Source: CAWBOY01 sp963790585
Lineage (GTDB): Bacteria > Planctomycetota > Planctomycetia > Gemmatales > Gemmataceae
Length of the DNA: 64,000 nt
Direction of reading: 5' to 3'
Assembly (NCBI GenBank): GCA_963790585.1
Contig: CAWBOY010000001.1
Coordinates: forward strand, 1-64,000
Part shown: piece after piece, positions 42,625-54,800 of the stretch
Layout: each line of letters starts with the position of its first letter
How positions within the stretch are numbered: position 1 is the stretch's first letter
Notes under the pieces: model-generated
Database searches by the model: none
What the model was told of the DNA's origin: nothing
Seen by the model: the letters and a program-made list of their open reading frames with translations, nothing else
Position numbers and translations under genes: made by a program

Positions 42625-45600
42625 TCATGATCCGACCAAAGCCACATCCGCTTTGACAATCGGTGCCACCGGCGTCGGCGGCGTCACTTTCGGCTTTTCT
42701 TTCTTTGAGCGGAAACTCTCCAGCACCAGATAGCCGACAGGGATCACCATACGTGTGAAGAGCATATTTGCCGTCAAGCCGCCGATGACCATGATTGCCA
42801 GGGGCTGTTGCATCTGGGCGCCGGGACCGATGCCGAATGCCAGTGGTAGGAGTCCAAGAATAGCCGCGAGGCTCGTCATGAGGATCGGCCGGAATCGAAC
42901 GCGGCCGGCGAGCAGCAGCGCTGGCTTTAGCTCCATCCCCTCCAAGCGCAACTGTTGGATGTATTCGACGAGCAAGATACCGTTCTTCATATCCAGGCCG
43001 ATGAGCAGAATCGCGCCCATGTAGCTGGAAACATTTAACGGCGTATTCGTCAGCCAGAGTGCGATCAAGCCGCTCACGAGCGACAGGGGTTGGGTGAGGA
43101 AAATCAACAGCGGCAATACCACGGAACGGAATTGGAACGCCAGCATGATGTAGACCAGGAGGATCGCCACCACCATGACGACCTCCAGGCTTTGGAAGGT
43201 CTCCTCCATGCGCAGGAAATGGCCGCCCATTTCCCAGCGATACTCGGCCGGCATCGAAACGCCCTTCATCGCCTGGCGGACGTCGGCTACCACGGAGCCC
43301 AGGCCCGCTCCATCGGACAGCTCCGCCGTCACGAAGATCGCCGGCTGCTGGTTCTCGCGCCATTGCTCATCTGGAGTCCGTTTCGGGCTGAGCCTATTGT
43401 TTTTCAAAAGGGACGACAGCGGCCTGAGGCGCGACAAGTTCGCCGTGGGACTGAGCGACGTCCCTTTGGCGTCTGGGAGGAGGATTTCTTTATTGAGCAG
43501 GATCGCCGGGTCGAAGCGATTTTTGCCGAAACGCTCCTCATTGCTGTAGCGGACGCGGACGCCGGTCAGGCGTTGCGACGATTCTGGTATTTCAAGCGCG
43601 ACATCGCCCTGGAACATGGCCTTGAGCTGCGCGCAACACGGCCACGCGGTCGAGCCCGAGCTTGCTCAATTCAAAGCTATCCAACTCGATCATCAAGTCT
43701 GGGTTGCCCTGCCGGACGTTGCTGTTCACTTCCTTGATGCCAGGGTTGCTGGCCTTCTTCTTTTCGATGGCCTCGGCCACGTCCGCGGCGATCAGGCGAA
43801 GTTGATTGTGGTCCGGCCCAAAGATTTTAACCTCGATTGGCTTGTTGGCTCCCGAGAGATCGTTCAATTCGTCCTGCATGATTTGGACGATCTCAAACTT
43901 GAGCTGGTTCTCGCCGTAGCTGTCCTTGAGTTCGTCCTCGATCTCGTCTTTGATTTGGCCCAACGTGCGTCGTCGGTATTTATTGCGAATGTAATCCCTG
44001 CCAGCGGCATCCTCCAGCTTCAAGCCCTTGTCCTTCAGCTCCTTCTCGACGTCGGCAAAAGGAGGTCGAACCGGCTTGAAGATGAGACTCCAGGGATCTT
44101 CGTCAGCGGGCGCAAGACGACCTGTATATCGCCTCGACTTGTTTGCGTGGCGAACAAGCCATTTTCCGCGCCGGTGCGTCGAACCCAGGCGCGCACATCG
44201 GGATTGCGGGCCAGCACTTTCTCGATGTCCTTGGCCCGACGTTCCGTCTCCTGAAGTGTCGTTCCGGAGGGGGTGAAATAATCCACAATCATCGCCCCTT
44301 CGTCCATCGCCGGCATCAGACCGGTCTCCAGTCCCTTGACCAACGGCGGCGGCGGTGCCCCTTTGTCGTCCGGGCCTTTGGTGTAGTCCGGGATACCAGT
44401 AAATAGGAGGACGCCCACGCCGACAGCCGCCAGCGAGATGAGTAACGTCACCCAAGGGAATCGAAGCGCGACCGAGAGCATAACCTCATAGATGTAGGCG
44501 AAGAAGTTGTAGATCCGTCCCGGCGCCGGCATCGGTTTGCCTGCGAGGAACCTGGAGGCAAATACTGGAACCAAAGTCAAGCTGATGACCATCGACACCA
44601 ACACGGCGATGGCCAGCGACCAGGCGAGCGAGGCGAAGAATTGGCCGTAGACGCCGACGATGAATGCCAATGGGAGAAAGACGAGAACGGTCGTCATCGT
44701 CGAGCCTACCACAGCGCCGGTGATCTCACCCGATGCCGCATCGACGGGATCAGGCGGCGGCGCAAGAGAGATCACGGGAGCCGTTCCGTTTTGACCTGTG
44801 TGAACGGCAACTGCCGTTTGGGCCAGCGCGGTTCCGTGGCCGCCATGTCCCGGCGCATCGGGCGTCAGATGCCGGCTAATGTTTTCGATGACGACAACGG
44901 TATCGTCGATGATGAGGCCGATGGCGACGGCCAAGCCGCCGAGAGACATCAGGTTGAGCGTCTCGCCGGTCCAATGGAGGAACAGAAATGTGATGGCAAG
45001 AGTGGTCGGAATGGCGAGCGCTGAAATAAGGGTCGCTCGCCAGCTGCGCAGGAATGCGAACAGGATGAGGATGCTGAACAGGCCGCCGATCAGGATGGCG
45101 TCGCGGACGTTGTAGACCGCCGATTCCACGAAGACCTTTTGATCGTAGACGACGGTGGCGACGATGTTGCGCGGCGGTAGTTTCGCTTCGGAGCCGATCG
45201 GCGCGCTGAGGCCGCGCTTTTCGAGCAGCGCTTCGATGGCGCGCGAGATGCTGACCGTGCTGCCGCCCTGACGGCGGAAGACCGTGATGACGACCGCGTC
45301 TTCCTGGTTGTAGCCGATCGACATGACGCGATCTTGATGCAATAGCTTGACCTCGGCGACATCGCCAATGTGGAACGCCTGGTTATTCTTGGCGATGACC
45401 AGATCTGTCAAGCTGCGAATGGTGTCCGATTGATTGCTGACAATGAGCTGGTAAGCCAGGGGTTCGGTCTGGATGAGACCTGCAGGGAGGATAGGCCCGG
45501 CCGCGCGAATGGCGTCCGCGAGATCCGCGGCCGACATACCTTTTTCCAGGAGCTTTTTCGGATCGACAATGACTTCGATCTCACGAATGTCGCCTCCAGA

Positions 45601-46126
45601 GACGTTGGCGTAAAGGACGTCTGGGATGGTCTTGATGGCCGGGGCCAACTGGTAGAAAGCGAAATCGCGGAGCTGCGAGGCCGTGTCGCCGCCGGTGAGG
45701 ACCACCGAGACGATGGGGAATGTCGATGGTGTCATCTGCTCGACGACTAGCTCCGTTTTGTCGGGAAACTCCTTGACCTTGCCGCCGAGACGATTCCAGG
45801 TCATCTGTTCGGCACGTCGCATGTCGGTGCCGGGGGCGAAGTCGATCGACAGCTCGCTTCCGCCACGGACGGTCTTGGAGCGGACCTTGGTGACGCCAAT
45901 AACGCCCGTGACCGCCTCTTCGAGCGGTGCGCGTCACCCGGACGTCCATGGTGGCCACATCCTGGTCCGGCACTTTGGCGACGACGGCGATGCGCGGAAA
46001 TGTTACTTCCGGATAGACGCCATTCGCCATTCGTGTGTAGCTATAGATCCCTCCCGCCGTCAGCAGGAGCGTGCTGATTACGATGGCTCCAAGATACGGA
46101 CGCGCGGTCGAGGCCAGGTTCAACAT
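42625..46126 (-). pseudogene. RND efflux transporter (AcrB/CzcA-type) with three apparent frameshifts
   Basis: The gene starts at 46126 (NLASTARPYLGAIVISTLLL). Frame changes occur at about 45930, 44090 and 43620. Restoring a GC unit at ACGCGCACCG gives VTRAPLEEAV, one G near 44090 gives LTEDPWSLIFKP, and a GC unit at TTGCGCGCAG gives VLRAQLKAMFQGDV. The transmembrane core includes GLAVAIGLIIDDTVVVIENI, where the Asp pair couples proton flow, and the C-terminus has GAILLIGLDMKNGILLVEYI. The operon order on the minus strand is tolC, membrane-fusion protein, pump. The substrate could be metals or drugs. The repeated lesions suggest error rather than decay. Confidence 0.9.
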
Positions 46127-46131
46127 GACTG

Positions 46132-46192
46132 TTATATAGCCCCCAGCTTGCCGGGGGTCTCCTTTTCCCCCGGCAAGCCGGGGGCTATATAA
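46132..46192. repeat. Palindromic repeat, TATATAGCC family (copy 5)
   Basis: TTATATAGCCCCCAGCTTGCC..GGCAAGCCGGGGGCTATATAA between the membrane-fusion gene and the pump gene, within an operon. Confidence 0.9.
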
Positions 46193-46198
46193 TCCTTA

Positions 46199-47402
46199 CG
46201 GTTCCTCTTCCTCTTTTTTCAGCGGATCACCTGTCTGCAAACCCTGATTTTTCGTGGTAACAAAGAGCGACATCCTTGAGTTCGCCCTTCCACTTTTTCT
46301 CCGGGTCATCCACGCTAATAACCTCCACCTGTCCAAGGACGCGGTCGCGTAGTCCGATCTTAACCGTAAGGCGGCGGGCCTTGGCGATCGTCGATTCCTT
46401 GCCTTCTTTGTCCTTAACGACCTCCGGCGCTTCAGCGATGACGACGGTCGGCGGCTCCGTATCTTCCAAAAGGGCCGTATCCGGGATCGAAAGACTTTCC
46501 GTAGCCTTACCTGTGAGGATGCGAATGCGCAGTGCCGTTCCGGCCCGCAATTTATCCGCGGAGGATGCCGAATTGGGAAAACGAACCTTGACCGCGAAAT
46601 TGCCGCTATCTGGCTCGGCCGTATCGGAGATAAACTCGACGCGACCTTTCGCCCCGCCAGTGGCACTGCCCGGCTCGACACCGCCCACCAGCGCTTGTTG
46701 ATCCTTGGCCAACTTGCGAACGACGTTTTGCGGAACATAGCAAAGGACATCGACCGCTTTATCGACGTCTACGATATCCGCGATAACGGTGCCGAGTGGG
46801 ACCTGCTGCCCCGGGAGCACCATGATCTTGCCGAGCCGGCCGGTGATCGGCGCCTTCACCGTGAAGAATTGCAACTGCACCTCGGCGGCATGCTCTTCTT
46901 TCTTGGCGACCTCGAGCCTCTTCTCGGCCGCCGCGACTTTGGAATCAGCTAGCTCGACCGCGATGCGCGCTTCGTCTTTCTGAAGCGCCGGAATCATGCT
47001 GATGTCCTTGATCGCCGCATATCGCTTTTTCGCTAATTCGAGATCCGATCGCGCTGGCTTTTCTTCCGCCTCCGCTGATTCTCGAAGGGCTTTGAGCTTA
47101 TCGAGGTTGGCTTTGGCGATGCTGGGATCGAGCTGGGCAATTATGGTGTCCTTCTCGATCAGGTCGCCTTCGGCGACGCCTTGCAGCACGGATAGGACGT
47201 GGCCATCGATGCGAGCACTGATTCTCGCTCCACGCTCGGGCAACGGCTGCACCGTCCCGAGCAACTCGGTCCACTCGCGGATGATGACGGGGATTGGAAG
47301 GGTCCATTGTACGACATGCGGCGGCGGCGTATCGGCCGCGACCGGCGGCTTCGAACAGCCGCCAAAGGCGCAAAGTGCGACGAAAAGGAGAAGCCGCTTC
47401 AT
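46199..47402 (-). CDS. RND membrane-fusion lipoprotein, frameshift at the C-terminus
   Basis: About 400 residues with lipobox LCAFGGCSKP. The barrel-sandwich hybrid halves are ARISARIDGHVLSVLQGVAE and FTVKAPITGRLGKIMVLPGQ, with a coiled-coil hairpin between (EAEEKPARSDLELAKKRYAA). At about 46267 the frame turns to CYHEKSGFADR and stops at 46227; with one more base it would read LFVTTKNQGLQTGDPLKKEE and stop at 46199, the usual end for this family. It bridges the pump and TolC. Confidence 0.88.
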
Positions 47403-47423
47403 GGTGCGATCTCGAGTCCTGTT

Positions 47424-47484
47424 TTATATAGCCCCCGGCTTGGCGGGGGTTCTGTTTACCCCCGCCAAGCCGGGGGCTATATAA
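47424..47484. repeat. Palindromic repeat, TATATAGCC family (copy 6)
   Basis: TTATATAGCCCCCGGCTTGGC..GCCAAGCCGGGGGCTATATAA between tolC and the membrane-fusion gene. Confidence 0.9.
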
Positions 47485-47584
47485 AGGGCTCCGTCCCGCA
47501 GAGATTACAAACGTAGTCTAGCAGGTGTTACCTGCCGCACCCATTTTGTTAAGCGAAATTTATCTAACGAATTCGTTCCCTGGC

Positions 47585-48902
47585 TCACGGCGCCGGCACG
47601 CCAGTAACCGCAAGGCTCGGATCGCCCACCGCGGCGGCAAGGTCGATCAGCGCTTGCCTGACTTCCTGAAGCGCATCAAGCTCGCCATCACGGGCGCGCA
47701 ACTGTTTGCGCTGAATATCGATCAGCCGCAAAATATCGACGCCAGGCTCCTGGATATCAAAAAGTTTACGGATATCAACCAGTGCCTTGTCGAGGTTGGG
47801 AATGATTTGCTTGCGATAAATATCGACCAGCCGTTTCGCCTGGTCGAGCCGGGCGAGAGCGGCCTGGATGTCTTGTTGAACGAGTATATCCGTCTGCCGC
47901 AAATCGAGGTTGGCGCGGCCCAACTCCGCCTGGCGTTGTAGGATATCGCCTCGATGTGTGTTGAGTATTGGAATCGGAACCGTGACCTGGACACCGATCA
48001 TGCTCGTTCGCGTCGGATCGAGTTCGTAATCCGGTCCAATGCTCGGATTGCCGTATCGGTTGGCAACTTCCAGCCGCAGTCGCCCTTCGGCTTCGGCCAC
48101 GGCCATTCGACGCGCCTGGAGATCAGGTCGGTGCCGCTGGGCGATTCTCAAAAGACTGCCGGCGTCCAGTGGTTGAGTCGGCACCGGCAACTCCGTCGCT
48201 ACCTGATACTGCTCGTGAATCATGCCCAGCGAACGATCCAGCTCCGTCGAAGCGACGACCAAGGCTTGGCGCACAGTTTGGTATTGAGCCATGTAGTCGT
48301 CGATCTCGGTCCCGATGATGATTTGGTCGGCCGCCTTTAGCTGCGCGCACCGCGACCAGTTTTTTCACCTGCTCGGCCGCGGCGGTGTTTTCCTTGATTG
48401 CGAAGTCGAGCAGTTTTTGCTTCTCTTTGCGATACACCAATGTGTCGTAGGCTCGCGCCACGCGCATTGCGAGAGCGACCTCCTGGGCTGAAATTTCCCA
48501 ATCGGTACGCGATAGAGTGGAATGGGCGATTTGCTCTCGAATGCCGCGCTGGCCGTTGAGTTCGACGTCGACGAACACCCGATGTTCTTGCGGAACCACA
48601 TTGGTGACGCCTGCTGACTGAGGGCCGTTGGCATGCCGAACCTTGGATTCCAACAGCGGATTGAACGGATAGGTCCGAGCGATCACGATGCCGGCGGCTG
48701 CGATGCCATGCTGTTGCCGCATCGCCATCAATTCGGGATTGGACGTCAAACCCAGCCGAATGGCCGCTTCGAGCGTAAGAATAGATCCGGGTTCCTGAGC
48801 ACGCCCATTGGTCGTGGCAATGACCATGGTTCCCACAATGAGAAGAATCGTAGGGCAGCACGGTAAGTACGTTCCGAGTTTCCTGCAGAGCGTAACCATC
48901 AC
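47585..48902 (-). pseudogene. TolC-family outer-membrane channel, frameshifted
   Basis: The N-terminus (signal peptide ILLIVGTMVIATTNGRAQE) and first helical hairpin (LTLEAAIRLGLTSNPELMAM) run to about 48345. The second frame continues AADQIIIGTEIDDYMAQYQT and QALVVASTELDRSLGMI to the stop at 47585. Adding one GC unit in GTGCGCGCAGC gives LVAVRAQLKAADQII. It would form the exit duct of the RND system. Same lesion type as in plsC and deoC. Confidence 0.88.
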
Positions 48903-49084
48903 CCAAACCCTCGATCTGGCGGGGCCGTCCGGAAAAAAGTCGATTATTAGGAGCGCAACGGTCCTATCGAATAGAGAACCTGAAAGCTAAAAGACATATC
49001 GGCCGATAATGCTGGCCGTATGAGCTATTCCGGTTAATGAAGGCCCGGCTCACTTAAAGTTCTTCCTTGGGCAACGGATGTTTT
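48903..49084. other. Divergent promoter region between tolC and nadC
   Basis: 182 bases without a gene; should contain promoters of the RND operon (minus) and of nadC (plus). No operator was recognised. Confidence 0.4.
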
Positions 49085-49954
49085 ATGTCGTTCACTCCGT
49101 CCGAACGCGATGCTTGCCAGCGCCTGGTTACCATGGCTCTTGCAGAGGATTTAGCGCAAGTCGGTGATTTGACCAGTCAAACCGTCATTCCTGAAGATCT
49201 TCAAGGCACGGCTGCCATCAATACCCGGGTCGATGGCGTGCTGTGCGGCCTTCCCGCGGCGGAACTGGTCTTGGCGAGCGTCGATCCGCGATTGGCGCTA
49301 AAGCCGATCCAAAAAGATGGCGATCGGATCGTCGCCGGTATGCAGGTGGGGATGCTGAGCGGGCCGATGCGCTCCCTACTCACGGCCGAACGCACCGTTC
49401 TCAACTTCATGCAATATCTCAGTGGCATCGCGACTTTGACGCGCAAATACGTCGATTGCGTGGCCGGGCTCAAATGCCAAATTCTCGATACACGCAAGAC
49501 CTTGCCCGGCTATCGGCAGCTGGCGAAATACGCGGTACGCTGCGGCGGCGGCCATAATCATCGCATGGGCTTGCATGACGGCATCCTCATCAAAGACAAC
49601 CACCTCGCAGCGCTCGGGCCAGGAACCGCCAGCGTGGCCGAGGCCGTGAAACACGCCCGGTCCGGCGCGTCTGTTCCGATTGAAGTCGAAGTCGATACGC
49701 TCGAACAGCTCGATGTCGCCCTGACGGCGCGTCCCGATATCATTTTGTTGGACAATATGAAACCGGACCTGCTGCGCGAGGCCGTGCGCCGACGCGATGC
49801 GCAGGCGCGTCAAATAAAATTGGAGGCGTCCGGCGGCGTGACGCTGACCACGCTGCGCGCGATCGCCGAAAGTGGCGTCGACTGCGTGAGCATCGGCGCC
49901 CTGACGCATTCCGCGCCTGCGCTCGACCTCGGTCTGGACTATCTACTGTCCTGA
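49085..49954 (+). CDS. nadC: Nicotinate-nucleotide pyrophosphorylase (quinolinate phosphoribosyltransferase)
   Basis: 289 residues. ATG 49085 is preferred over an upstream TTG at 49067. Family motifs are in order: ALAEDLAQVGDLTSQTVIP, LTAERTVLNFMQYLSGIAT, LDTRKTLPGYRQLAKYAVRC, GGGHNHRMGLHDGILIKDNH, IEVEVDTLEQL and DIILLDNMKPD. It converts quinolinate and PRPP to nicotinate mononucleotide in NAD synthesis. The frame is intact. Confidence 0.96.
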   Translation: MSFTPSERDACQRLVTMALAEDLAQVGDLTSQTVIPEDLQGTAAINTRVDGVLCGLPAAELVLASVDPRLALKPIQKDGDRIVAGMQVGMLSGPMRSLLTAERTVLNFMQYLSGIATLTRKYVDCVAGLKCQILDTRKTLPGYRQLAKYAVRCGGGHNHRMGLHDGILIKDNHLAALGPGTASVAEAVKHARSGASVPIEVEVDTLEQLDVALTARPDIILLDNMKPDLLREAVRRRDAQARQIKLEASGGVTLTTLRAIAESGVDCVSIGALTHSAPALDLGLDYLLS

Positions 49955-49983
49955 ATGGGAAGTTCGTTCATTAAATCGCAAAC

Positions 49984-50067
49984 CGTGGCCGGGGTCGGTA
50001 CTCCGACCCCGGTGTGACCTTAGCGGCTCCAGAAAACCGGGGTCGGAGTACCGACCCCTGCCACGGC
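49984..50067. repeat. CGGGGTCGGTACTCCGACCC repeat (copy 3)
   Basis: Two inverted palindromic arms flanked by CCGTGGC and GCCACGG. Between nadC and birA on the same strand. Confidence 0.88.
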
Positions 50068-50108
50068 TTGCAAACCTCATAAACGAAGTTCTGACTCAGG
50101 ACAGTGCT

Positions 50109-50897
50109 ATGAAATCGCCCCGTGAGGTTTGGGTGCTGCCCGCCCAACGGCTCGGTCATCGGGTCTTGGTTTTCGATCAACTCGACAGCACCAATTCTTA
50201 CGCGGCGGCCCTGGCGCAGGATCCAGCCAATGATGGCATCGCCATTTTGGCGGAGGAGCAAACGACCGGGCGCGGCCAGCAGGGCCGAGTTTGGTCCGCT
50301 CCACGAAACGCGAGCGTGTTGCTCTCGGTCTTGCTCTTTCCGCCGCCTGAGTTGCGCCGACCGGCCATCTTAACAGCGTGGGCCGCCGTCGCCGTCTGCG
50401 ATTTGGTCCGGGAACTGAGCGGAATTACACCACGAATCAAATGGCCTAATGACGTTCTCATCAATGGCCGCAAGGTCTGTGGCATCCTCATCGAGCAGGG
50501 ACAAGGGGTGGTCGTCGGCATTGGACTGAACATCCGTCAGGCGGAAGCGGATTTCCTTGCCGTCGGCTTACCCCACGCCACTTCGCTTCTGATCGCCTCA
50601 GGACAGTCCCTCGCGCCACCCGCGGTAGCGCGGCGGCTACTCATGCAGCTCGACACGTCATATCATTTACTTTGCACGGGTGATCGTGTCCGCCTCGAAG
50701 CGTCCTGGTGTGACTATTTGGGGCTTCTTCATCAGCTGGTTCGCGTCGAAACGGCGGACGGTTGGTGTGAAGGAAAACTGGTCGAACTCGGTCTCGATGG
50801 CGTCGTCATCCAGCGCCGTGAAGGCGATCAGGTGCTACTAATACCGGAGCGCGTCCAGCATATGCTTGGTCCGAAAGGTTCTGGCCTTTTTGCTTGA
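50109..50897 (+). CDS. birA: Biotin--[acetyl-CoA-carboxylase] ligase
   Basis: 262 residues; the catalytic domain only, with no DNA-binding HTH, so it is not a repressor. Substrate motifs: FDQLDSTNSYAAALA, EEQTTGRGQQGRVWSAP (biotin/ATP loop), RIKWPNDVLINGRKVCGILI and GVVVGIGLNI. A small C-terminal SH3-like domain follows (GKLVELGLDGVVIQRREGDQ). It transfers biotin to carrier protein. It lies close downstream of nadC. Confidence 0.95.
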   Translation: MKSPREVWVLPAQRLGHRVLVFDQLDSTNSYAAALAQDPANDGIAILAEEQTTGRGQQGRVWSAPRNASVLLSVLLFPPPELRRPAILTAWAAVAVCDLVRELSGITPRIKWPNDVLINGRKVCGILIEQGQGVVVGIGLNIRQAEADFLAVGLPHATSLLIASGQSLAPPAVARRLLMQLDTSYHLLCTGDRVRLEASWCDYLGLLHQLVRVETADGWCEGKLVELGLDGVVIQRREGDQVLLIPERVQHMLGPKGSGLFA

Positions 50898-50981
50898 CAC
50901 TAAGTATTACCCCCTTTACAGTTGAAGCTCTTCGTAAGATCGATCCCCAGGATCAGAGCGGACCGCAGCGCGAGGGCAACC

Positions 50982-51383
50982 GTGACCAAAAAAGAGATCG
51001 TCAAGCAGATTTCCGATCGCCTCAACTTGACCCAGTTGAAGACCAAGGAAATCGTGCAATTGACCTTCGACGCCATTGTGGAAACGCTCTTGAGCGAGAA
51101 GCGAATCGAGCTGCGCAATTTCGGGGTCTTCGAGGTAAAGAAGCGCAAAGCGCGCAAGGCACGCAATCCACGCTCCGGCGACCGCGTCGATGTGCCGCCG
51201 AAGAACGTCGTCACGTTTAAACCGGGCAAGGAGATGGAGGAGCGCGTTCGCCAGCTGACCAATATACCGGACGAAGAAGAAGTGGTCTCGATCCCGATCA
51301 ACAGCAAGGTAAACGCTCAACAGGACGGGGAAGAAAGCGCCGGCCGCGAGCGCCGCGCCAAAAAGCCGCGCAAGACGACGTGA
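50982..51383 (+). CDS. hup: HU/IHF-family DNA-binding protein with C-terminal tail
   Basis: 133 residues from GTG 50982 (VTKKEIVKQISDRL), with GAGGGCAACC upstream; a longer frame from 50922 lacks the family start. The HU body includes ELRNFGVFEVKKRKARKARN, the DNA arm near RNPRSGDRVDVPPKNV, and VVTFKPGKEMEERV. A basic/acidic tail of about 40 residues extends beyond the usual 90. Nucleoid or IHF-like architectural role. Confidence 0.9.
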   Translation: MTKKEIVKQISDRLNLTQLKTKEIVQLTFDAIVETLLSEKRIELRNFGVFEVKKRKARKARNPRSGDRVDVPPKNVVTFKPGKEMEERVRQLTNIPDEEEVVSIPINSKVNAQQDGEESAGRERRAKKPRKTT

Positions 51384-51527
51384 TTGGCACAATCAGCACA
51401 ACCCAATTCAAGTCTATCTTCCGTCTAACCGATAGATCCATTATGGCCCGTCGCGAATGGGCCCAAAGCGATCAACCCAAGCGCCACTCCCACGGCGTCA
51501 GGGATTCCACGGAGCGGAGGGCGGAAA

Positions 51528-51746
51528 ATGCGGCGCTTGCTGCTGACAGCGTTGACGGTATGCCTGGTGTGCTGCAATACCGGCTGCTTTATCAACCTAT
51601 ACTCGTCCGATCCAAACGAGCGCGTCAAACAGCTGCTCAACACTTCGGAAGATCTGCGCCAGATCGAGTACGAATGGGAGCGTATCTGGTTCACCGATCA
51701 TCCGTCGAATCTGACGCCTGAGCGAATCAACGGGGCGATTCAGTAA
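51528..51746 (+). CDS. Small planctomycete lipoprotein
   Basis: 72 residues. Signal peptide with lipobox ALTVCLVCCNTGCFINL. The mature part NERVKQLLNTSEDLRQIEYE followed by WERIWFTDHPSNLTPERING is a short helical domain seen repeatedly in planctomycetes. Function unknown. 144 bases follow HU. Confidence 0.78.
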   Translation: MRRLLLTALTVCLVCCNTGCFINLYSSDPNERVKQLLNTSEDLRQIEYEWERIWFTDHPSNLTPERINGAIQ

Positions 51747-51755
51747 ATCTGAATT

Positions 51756-51849
51756 GTTTAGCCGTGAGCAGGCAGGCGAGCGCTGTTGAATAGCTCTTTT
51801 TTCAAATAGCGCTATCCAATAGCGCTCGCCTGCCGGCTCGCGGCTAAAC
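51756..51849. repeat. Palindrome TTTAGCCGTGAGCAGGCAGG (copy 1)
   Basis: Arms of 27-28 bases (GTTTAGCCGTGAGC..GGCGAGCGCT and complement AGCGCTCGCC..GGCTAAAC) between convergent genes. A half copy is at 62366-62399. Confidence 0.88.
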
Positions 51850-51858
51850 GGGGCGGAA

Positions 51859-54800
51859 TTATTTGCCGGGCCCAGGCAACTTTTCATCGCTCGCCGCGCG
51901 CGACACACGCAGCCCGTTGCCGACGAATCGCATGTAGACGCCCTGGGTCCCATGCACCACCTTGGTCAGCACCGGGTTCCAGCCCATCTTCAAGGAAATC
52001 GGCACGGTGTCCTCATCCGCTTTGGCGGCCCGAGCTGTACCGATCTGATGAACCATCGCGCCGTTGACCCAGACGCGGGCTATGCCATCCGAGCCGAACA
52101 TCAGCTTCGCGGGCTGATCAGCCGCTGAATGGACAAAGGTCAAAGCATAATCCGAACCATCGACACCATTAAAGATCGCTTTTAGATTTAGTAGCCCGCT
52201 CGGCTCTGCTTGCGCGGGTTGCCATTTGAGCTTTTGGCCATTTACACTGTCGAACTCCGCCAAGAGGTCAACCTTCCCTTCCGGCGCATATTCCTTTTTC
52301 AAATCGGGACCAAACGGCCCCACTACCATAAAGTCCAGCGCCAAACCTCGCAGCGTCTCTTGTTCCTTTTGATTCTTCAAAAATGCCAACAAGTCGATGA
52401 ACTGATCGTAGCTCAAAAGGCTGATAACGTTGTCCGGCATCAGCGACGTTTTCGAGGCGCTTGAGCTCGTCGATCTCCTTCATCGGAATGCGCACATCGC
52501 GGCCTGTCGCCTCGCGGATTACCACTTCGTCGGCTGTCTGCGAGATCTTTAGGCCCGTCACCGTGATCCCCTTCGTCGTCGTGGCAACGTAAGTCTGAAA
52601 TCCCTCCTTGATCTCCTTGCTCGGCTCGACGATCGACTCAACGATTTTTTCGAGGGAATGCGTGTTCCATACTCCAGTGAGATCGGGACCGACTGCGCCG
52701 CCGATTCCTTCGAGACGATGGCAATTGATACAGGCCAAGGTTTTGCCATTGAGGAACAGCTCACGGCCCTTCTTCGCGTTCCCCTGTCGACCCACCAGCT
52801 TGGAGAATCGCTCCAACTCGGCGGGGCTGTTCGAGATCATAAGACCGCTTTTCATCACGGCAATCAGGATCTTGGCGACTTCCACATCTTTGTCCGCGTG
52901 GCGGCGCAGCACCTCGGTCACCTCGGGGAGCAACTCGCGCGGCAATTTCTTGTCGAGATAAAGTTTGCCGATTCGATTGGTCGCCTTGGCGTCGTTGCCC
53001 AGCACGCGCACGGCGTCGCGCTGCAGCTCCAGGTCGTTTTGTGTCAAAAACGTCTCGGCGATGACGCTGGCGTCGGCGGGCTGCAAGGCGGCCAGGGCGC
53101 GGAACGCCTCGCGCTGCAAGACCATGTCTTCCGGTGTCATCGGCTTGGAATTCACAAGATCGCGCAACGCCGTGACGGCGGTCGGATCTTTGACGACGCG
53201 CAGCGCCTTCAGAATCGCCTCGCGCTCCTTGGCCGGGCGCTTCGTGTCTTTCAGCCAATCGACGAGTTTTGGCATCGCCTTGGTCAGACGGCCATCTTCG
53301 ACGGCCTTGATTAACGAGAGACGGAGTTCCGGCGTTCCCTCGTCGATCAATTCGAGAATCCACTTCTCACCCTGCTCCCCCTTGAGCGCCCAGTCAGCGA
53401 CAGCGACTCCAGCCCCGCCATTTTCACGACCCAGGGTTCCTGACGATTAGCCAGGACATAGGTCAATAACGGGCTCATATCGAGCGGTGGATCGAGCAGA
53501 TAGTTCGAGTAGGAGCGAATCAACCCGGCGCGCTGGCCGACGCTCAGGTGAGGGCTCTTCAGAAGCATCGGCAATGCCTCGGCTGCCTCGCGCGTCCGCA
53601 GGCCGACGAAGGCATAGACGACCTTTTCTAAATCCTTTTGCACTCCGGAATTAGCTAAATTCACGAGCTTGTCGATACCCGGCTTGCCGAGCATCTCGAT
53701 GGCGCGAATCAGGCCGTCATAGAGATTGACGTCGTCGCTGTCATCGAACGCGAGCGTGTTGACCAGGGCGTCGGCCGCGCCCTCGCCTTGGACGTGAGCC
53801 ATCGCCATGGCAACCGAGCGACGCACCGCGAGGTTGTTGTCGTTCAGGGCCTTGAGCAAGGCGTTCTGGACGTCTTTGTCACGCGGCTTGGCATTGATGC
53901 CGAGGGCGTCGGCAGCCAGGCGGCGCAGATCGCTATCGACATCTTCCAGCCGACCGACAACGGCCTTCTGAATATCGGCATCCCACATCGACTGCAGCGC
54001 ACCAAGAGCGCTATAGCGGGCTTCGTAAGACTGATCGGGATTATCGAGAAGTTTGAGCAGTGCGGCCTTGTTCTTGTCGCCACGCTTGATGAGCTCGGCG
54101 CGGGCCTTTTCGCGGATGGTGAAATCTTCGCTCGATAGCGTCTTTATGAGATCGCTATCGTCGAGCTTGCGCACCTTGGCCCATGTGTCGAGAGGCCGTA
54201 AGGGAATCGCGGGCTGCGCCGCCGTTCCGCCCCATGAAAGCTTGTAAATTCGGCCATGAACGCCGTCGCCCCAGAGGCGACCCGCGCCGCCCGAGTCGGT
54301 GCGCCAATCGACGATGTAGATCGCTCCATCGGGGCCTGTAACCATTTGACAGGGCCGAAACAGCGGATCGGCCGGAGCGGACAGGAAGTCGTACTGCTCG
54401 ACGATCGTGAAGCCAGCACCTTCCGGCTCGACGCGATAGGCGCGAATGAGACGGCGGAAGACGTCTGGATAATAAAGCCAACCGCGGAAATCTTTGGGCA
54501 GGCAAGTGTCGTTATAGATCAGCAATCCGGCGGGAGAGCCGCGGCCGGTCTTGCACAGCGGCGGAACCTTGCCTGGTAATTCGCCGAAGATGGCGCCACG
54601 CACATTGTCGGGGACGCAGCAACGCGCTCCCTGGCGCAGCCGCCAGCCGAAGTCATTGCCTTCGGTGATATTCATGAGCCGGCAGCCCATGAATTTGCTG
54701 CCATCTTCGTTGTCGTTGTCGGCGTGGAACATGTTATACGCCGAGTCAAACGCGACATCACGATAAGGATTGCGGAAGCCCTGGGCGAAAGGCTCCATCT